From Paraliobacillus zengyii (GTDB lineage: Bacteria > Bacillota > Bacilli > Bacillales > Amphibacillaceae), in contig NZ_CP029797.1 of assembly GCF_003268595.1 (NCBI RefSeq), positions 331,501-395,500 on the forward strand: a stretch of DNA of 64,000 nt, read 5' to 3'. The translations under genes were made by a program, and so were the position numbers. This document shows positions 61,312 through 64,000 of the stretch, in pieces (the stretch's first letter is position 1; each line of letters begins with the position of its first letter). The notes beneath the pieces are model-generated. The model saw only the letters and a program-made list of their open reading frames with translations, was not told where the DNA came from and ran no database searches.

Positions 61312-61581
61312 CTATTTGCCATCTTGTTCAAACCAATACTCTGGCTGGTAGCGATTAATTCTCTTCCAAACAATTATTGAGAAAGTAAGAAGTAAGCCGA
61401 TAATAAACGCTACTATTTTTACTTGGATGAAGATAACAGTCGTTACATAATTAATAAATAATAGAATCCCAATATGCCACCAAGAAAACTGTTTAAATTG
61501 CTTTTTCATGAAGATTAAAAGAAGCCAAGATGTTACTAAAACAATACCGATACCTATAAATATATTTTGTGTTAACTCCAT
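61312..61581 (-). CDS. Small hypothetical membrane protein
   Basis: The 89-residue product is not recognised. It has three predicted membrane segments (near residues 5-24, 32-50 and 52-70) and ends in a short polar tail (NRYQPEYWFEQDGK). The start ATG 61581 has no strong ribosome-binding site in view (GAGGAT upstream). It is convergent with the phosphatase gene. Confidence 0.55.
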   Translation of the reverse strand: MELTQNIFIGIGIVLVTSWLLLIFMKKQFKQFSWWHIGILLFINYVTTVIFIQVKIVAFIIGLLLTFSIIVWKRINRYQPEYWFEQDGK

Positions 61582-61673
61582 TGGATTATCCTCGCTTATA
61601 ATTAGTTAGTATGATTTTTTTTATGTTACCATGTTTGGTTTGAATGTTGCAATATGTGAACGCTTTGAAGCAT

Positions 61674-61940
61674 TTAAGCTACAAAAATAATGACAGATAA
61701 AGTTAAAATATAAATGCCGTTTTGTAATTCTGAATAATGGTCTTCCAGCTGAATATTTCTTTTTAAGCTAAATAAATTTTGTTTCATATGTGTTGCAACA
61801 ATGTTTTCTTTGCTATCTTTAATCTCACAGTAATTTCCTTTATGCATATATGGTTTCTTTATGTAAAATACTTCTTCTTCATATCTGAGTTTGAACGCTG
61901 TATAACCTTTAGAGAAAGTTTCTTTTATACCGGATAGCAT
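61674..61940 (-). CDS. Small hypothetical protein, possibly tubby/LURP-one-like
   Basis: The 88-residue product starts at ATG 61940, two bases after the stop of the previous gene, with GAAAAGGCG upstream. Repeating short strands (YIKKPYMHKGNYCEIKDSKENIVATHMKQ) recall tubby C-terminal-like proteins, which are usually about 170 residues. The chain ends in a hydrophobic segment (residues 72-88). The two adjacent small genes together approach the usual length, so this may be a split gene. The assignment is weak. Confidence 0.5.
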   Translation of the reverse strand: MLSGIKETFSKGYTAFKLRYEEEVFYIKKPYMHKGNYCEIKDSKENIVATHMKQNLFSLKRNIQLEDHYSELQNGIYILTLSVIIFVA

Positions 61941-61942
61941 TG

Positions 61943-62188
61943 TTAAATCGCCTTTTCACATTCTCTACCTTTAATACATAGTAATAGACGCCAGTTTCTT
62001 GCGCCGTTCTTTTTTTTGTTTTCAATAACCTTTATTATATGTCCTTTATAATTTATCTGATAAGATTGATGACTTTTAAATTGATGAACTAATTTAGTAG
62101 CTTTCAAGAAACCGACTTCTTTATCATCTTCCATAATTTTTTGTTTTAGTAATAGTGGAATAAACGGTGATTTTATAGTAGTAATCAT
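61943..62188 (-). CDS. Small hypothetical protein, partner of the 61674 gene
   Basis: The 81-residue product starts at ATG 62188 behind AAAGGAGTG. It is basic and beta-like (SYQINYKGHIIKVIENKKKNG). Its stop lies two bases before the next start, in a different frame, so the two are either translationally coupled or halves of one broken gene. I do not recognise a family with confidence. Confidence 0.5.
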   Translation of the reverse strand: MITTIKSPFIPLLLKQKIMEDDKEVGFLKATKLVHQFKSHQSYQINYKGHIIKVIENKKKNGARNWRLLLCIKGRECEKAI

Positions 62189-62258
62189 TTTAATTCACTC
62201 CTTTTACCTGAATTAGTTTTCAAATAAATAATATAACTTTCTCACCAAAAAAATAAGT

Positions 62259-62303
62259 ACTAATCGTTGACTGTGCTAAGTTTGGAATATAACTGTTATG
62301 TTG
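62259..62303. repeat. Dispersed ~46-bp repeat, copy B
   Basis: The segment starting ACTAATCGTTG and ending CTGTTATGTTG matches 12685-12730 with about eight differences. It lies 155 bp before copy 2 of the structured repeat, in the same gene-free stretch (62189-62681). Confidence 0.55.
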
Positions 62304-62458
62304 CTTTACGGTCTTTAAAAAAGCTTGCTCTCTAAAAAATTGATGTTTAATACTAACACTGCAATATAAGAAGAGTGTAAGATGCTTTAATGATTGTAAT
62401 TAAAATTCGAGTTAGAAACAGTAAAATTATTACCTGCATAAAAAAAGATGCGCTAACC

Positions 62459-62593
62459 AGCGGAGGAAGCAAATGGGTGACACTCCTGTGGGAACAGCAC
62501 AAGTTGAAGATCCACTCGGAAAGCGAATTTTGCTTATCCGAGTTAGCTGAGACTGTGCCCACGGAAAGGGAGCCCATTTGCTGACCTAGCGGG
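62459..62593. repeat. Structured dispersed repeat, copy 2
   Basis: This 135-bp segment matches copy 1 (43763-43896) over its whole length. Stem A is 62469-62477 with 62573-62581, identical to copy 1. Stem B is GTGGG (62488-62492) with CCCAC (62558-62562), continued by ACAG/CTGT. Stem C pairs 62514-62524 with 62532-62543 around a 7-nt loop with one bulged A. Four base pairs of stem C differ from copy 1 on both strands and remain paired. It lies between two minus-strand genes. Confidence 0.8.
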
Positions 62594-62624
62594 TAAGAAA
62601 GTTTTACTCTGCGAAAGTTGACCG

Positions 62625-62665
62625 AAAAAAACGTCCCACTCATTAGTAGTTTATCAGAGTGGGAC
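62625..62665 (-). terminator. Terminator of the DUF4349 lipoprotein gene
   Basis: GTCCCACTC (62633-62641) pairs perfectly with GAGTGGGAC (62657-62665); on the minus strand a run of T residues follows. It lies 17 bp after the stop of the 62682-63605 gene. Confidence 0.82.
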
Positions 62666-62681
62666 AATTATGTTAACTTGC

Positions 62682-63605
62682 TTATTCCTTTTTGTTTCGC
62701 TTCTGACGCTTCCAAAGATAATACCCAACCCCACCAATAATCGTAATAAGAAGAAGGATAGGTAAATTACCTATTAAAAATACAACCAAACCTGAGCCAG
62801 CAGATAATAAAAAATTAATACTTTTCATAAGTTGTTCTTTCGTTCTCTCCCATGTGTTCAGATCTTCATCGCGAACTAGGTCTAAACGATTTTCACGTAT
62901 AAAAAGAGTGACCGTAGCTAAATCGGATTTGTTTTCAAGGTAATTTAATTGTCCTGTGATTTGCTCTATTTCTTCTTGTACACTTGCAAGATCATTTGAA
63001 ATATTAAGTAAATCCTCTGTTTTTTCAGCTTGCTCCATAAATTCTAATAATCTTTCTTCGACAACTTCTTTCGATTTTAATCGAGATTCAAGGTCTACAT
63101 ATTGCTCGGTTACGTCTTCACCAGAAATACTCTTTTGTGTTACCTTCATATCTCCTTGTTCCACGACAGCTATGAAGGACTCGAATTGTTCTTGCGGAAT
63201 GCGAGCGGTAATAGTTCCTTCTTGTAAATCATCTTCGACTTGATAGGAATCAGAGCTGACGATATAACCATTCTTAGCAGTGATTTCTTGTTCAATTTGA
63301 TTAACGGCGTTCTGGTAATTATTTACTTCTATATCCAAGTTCGCGTTATAAATAATTTTCCTGTTAGATCCTGTTTCTTCTGGAATATCTTCATTAACTT
63401 GAGCTTCTTCTTGAACCTCAGATTCGATATCCTCTACATTACTACTATCTTCTGTAGTCAATTCTTGCCTCTCGATACTAGATTCAGCAGTATCTGTATC
63501 GCCACTTTCACTAACTAATTCATTACTTTCTTGACTACTACATGCAAAAAGTAAAGTAGATAATAAGGTAAGACTCATGATTATAAATAATTTATTGAAC
63601 TGCAT
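62682..63605 (-). CDS. DUF4349-domain lipoprotein
   Basis: The 307-residue protein has a lipoprotein signal with lipobox LFAC (Cys22), an acidic Ser/Glu-rich linker (about residues 25-80), the DUF4349 domain (about 82-270: KIIYNANLDIEVNNYQNAVNQIEQEI, GYIVSSDSYQ, SISGEDVTEQYVDLESRLKSKE), a coiled coil at 175-225 and a C-terminal membrane segment (275-297) followed by KRQKRNKKE. The function is unknown; members are envelope proteins anchored at both ends. It starts behind GAGGAGGTT. Confidence 0.88.
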   Translation of the reverse strand: MQFNKLFIIMSLTLLSTLLFACSSQESNELVSESGDTDTAESSIERQELTTEDSSNVEDIESEVQEEAQVNEDIPEETGSNRKIIYNANLDIEVNNYQNAVNQIEQEITAKNGYIVSSDSYQVEDDLQEGTITARIPQEQFESFIAVVEQGDMKVTQKSISGEDVTEQYVDLESRLKSKEVVEERLLEFMEQAEKTEDLLNISNDLASVQEEIEQITGQLNYLENKSDLATVTLFIRENRLDLVRDEDLNTWERTKEQLMKSINFLLSAGSGLVVFLIGNLPILLLITIIGGVGYYLWKRQKRNKKE

Positions 63606-63807
63606 ACAAAACCTCCTCGATTTGAACTTCTTACTGAATTAGTCGCATGCTTTCTTAAAAAGGTTACATATATGTATAATTATAATGATAAACTGTATAT
63701 TCTCTAATTCTAATCTAATTAATGGAATGTATGCACATTTAGCCTAATTTAATTATAGTATAGGTTTATCTCGTCTAAAAAAAATAAAAAAATCTTTGTA
63801 TAACACT

Positions 63808-63841
63808 TGAATTATTATACTTAATAGTGCATAATAATTCA
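63808..63841 (+). promoter_or_regulatory. Candidate ArgR operator upstream of argG
   Basis: TGAATTATTAT (63808-63818) and ATAATAATTCA (63831-63841) form a perfect 11-bp inverted repeat. Each half resembles an ARG box (TGAATAAAAATTCA type). It lies 54 bp before the argG start, in the expected promoter region, so arginine-dependent repression is plausible. Confidence 0.55.
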
Positions 63842-63895
63842 TACCAAATACATTTTGAACGAATTGATTTAAATAAGGGATTGGAGAGGTTATAA

Positions 63896-64000
63896 ATGGC
63901 AAAAGAAAAAATTGTTTTAGCATATTCTGGTGGATTAGATACATCTGTGGCAATTAAATGGTTACAGGATCAATATAAATATGATGTTATTGCAGTAGGT
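63896..64000 (+). CDS. argG: Argininosuccinate synthase, N-terminal part (runs off window)
   Basis: Only the first 35 codons are present. The start [20 protein letters not shown] contains the ATP pyrophosphatase P-loop SGGLDTS that defines argininosuccinate synthase. ATG 63896 follows TTGGAGAGGT. The enzyme joins citrulline and aspartate in arginine synthesis; argH normally follows downstream. Upstream lies an ArgR-like inverted repeat. Confidence 0.95.
   Translation, partial: MAKEKIVLAYSGGLDTSVAIKWLQDQYKYDVIAVG

Noticed and set aside
1..64000. CRISPR array, tRNA/rRNA genes, prophage or defence-island modules
   Set aside because: No regularly spaced direct repeats, no tRNA or rRNA signatures and no toxin, restriction or phage structural genes were found in reading the window; the lysozyme-like gene at 10013 is isolated and not a phage lysis cassette.

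Overview
The window reads as chromosomal DNA of a spore-forming, low-GC member of the Bacillaceae. The evidence is the splAB spore photoproduct repair operon, collagen-like and coiled-coil spore-surface-type genes, S-box and THI-box riboswitches, Fur/Rex/FNR/TnrA-type operators of Bacillus pattern, strong Shine-Dalgarno sites and frequent TTG/GTG starts. Betaine synthesis and uptake genes together with pyruvate formate-lyase and AdhE suggest a halotolerant facultative anaerobe (Oceanobacillus/Virgibacillus/Gracilibacillus type). The genus is an inference.

Layout. 1-10.7 kb: a probable cell- or spore-surface island. It holds a partial collagen-like protein, four genes that together fit synthesis of a 2,3-diacetamido uronic acid nucleotide sugar, a complete IS1182-family element, a coiled-coil protein behind a SigK-like promoter, three unknown proteins and a membrane-anchored lysozyme-like protein. 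10.7-14.5 kb: two nucleoside hydrolases, an AAC(3)-family acetyltransferase and an SDR. 14.6-27.4 kb: fermentation genes (adhE behind a perfect Rex site, an iron alcohol dehydrogenase, pflBA behind an FNR site), mixed with threonine aldolase, stress enzymes and a TetR/MFS efflux pair. 27.6-36.8 kb: Ohr peroxidase, a yidC2 gene preceded by a MifM-like arrest-peptide gene, proC, a flotillin/NfeD operon with an ECF-type promoter, a Fur-controlled flavodoxin, an MFS carrier, signal peptidase I and splAB. 36.8-40.3 kb: gbsA, gbsR and an orphan betaine-binding lipoprotein. 40.4-42.9 kb: a TPP riboswitch and thiDME. 43-51 kb: small enzymes, pdxK, glnK-amt and an ABC exporter. 51-56 kb: methionine salvage (mtnU, mtnE) and an SAM riboswitch with metNIQ. 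56-64 kb: a GntR-controlled ABC-2 exporter operon, ddl, small membrane and lipoprotein genes, and the start of argG.

The most notable signals are two. First, a MifM-like regulatory nascent chain lies upstream of yidC2, with a CCTCCTC/GAGGAGG hairpin hiding the yidC2 ribosome-binding site. Second, a roughly 135-bp structured repeat occurs twice (43763-43896 and 62459-62593); its apical stem differs between copies but stays paired through compensatory changes, as expected of a functional or recently mobile structured RNA/DNA element.

Many genes end in strong bidirectional hairpin terminators, so operon limits are clear. No rRNA, tRNA, CRISPR array or replication origin was seen.
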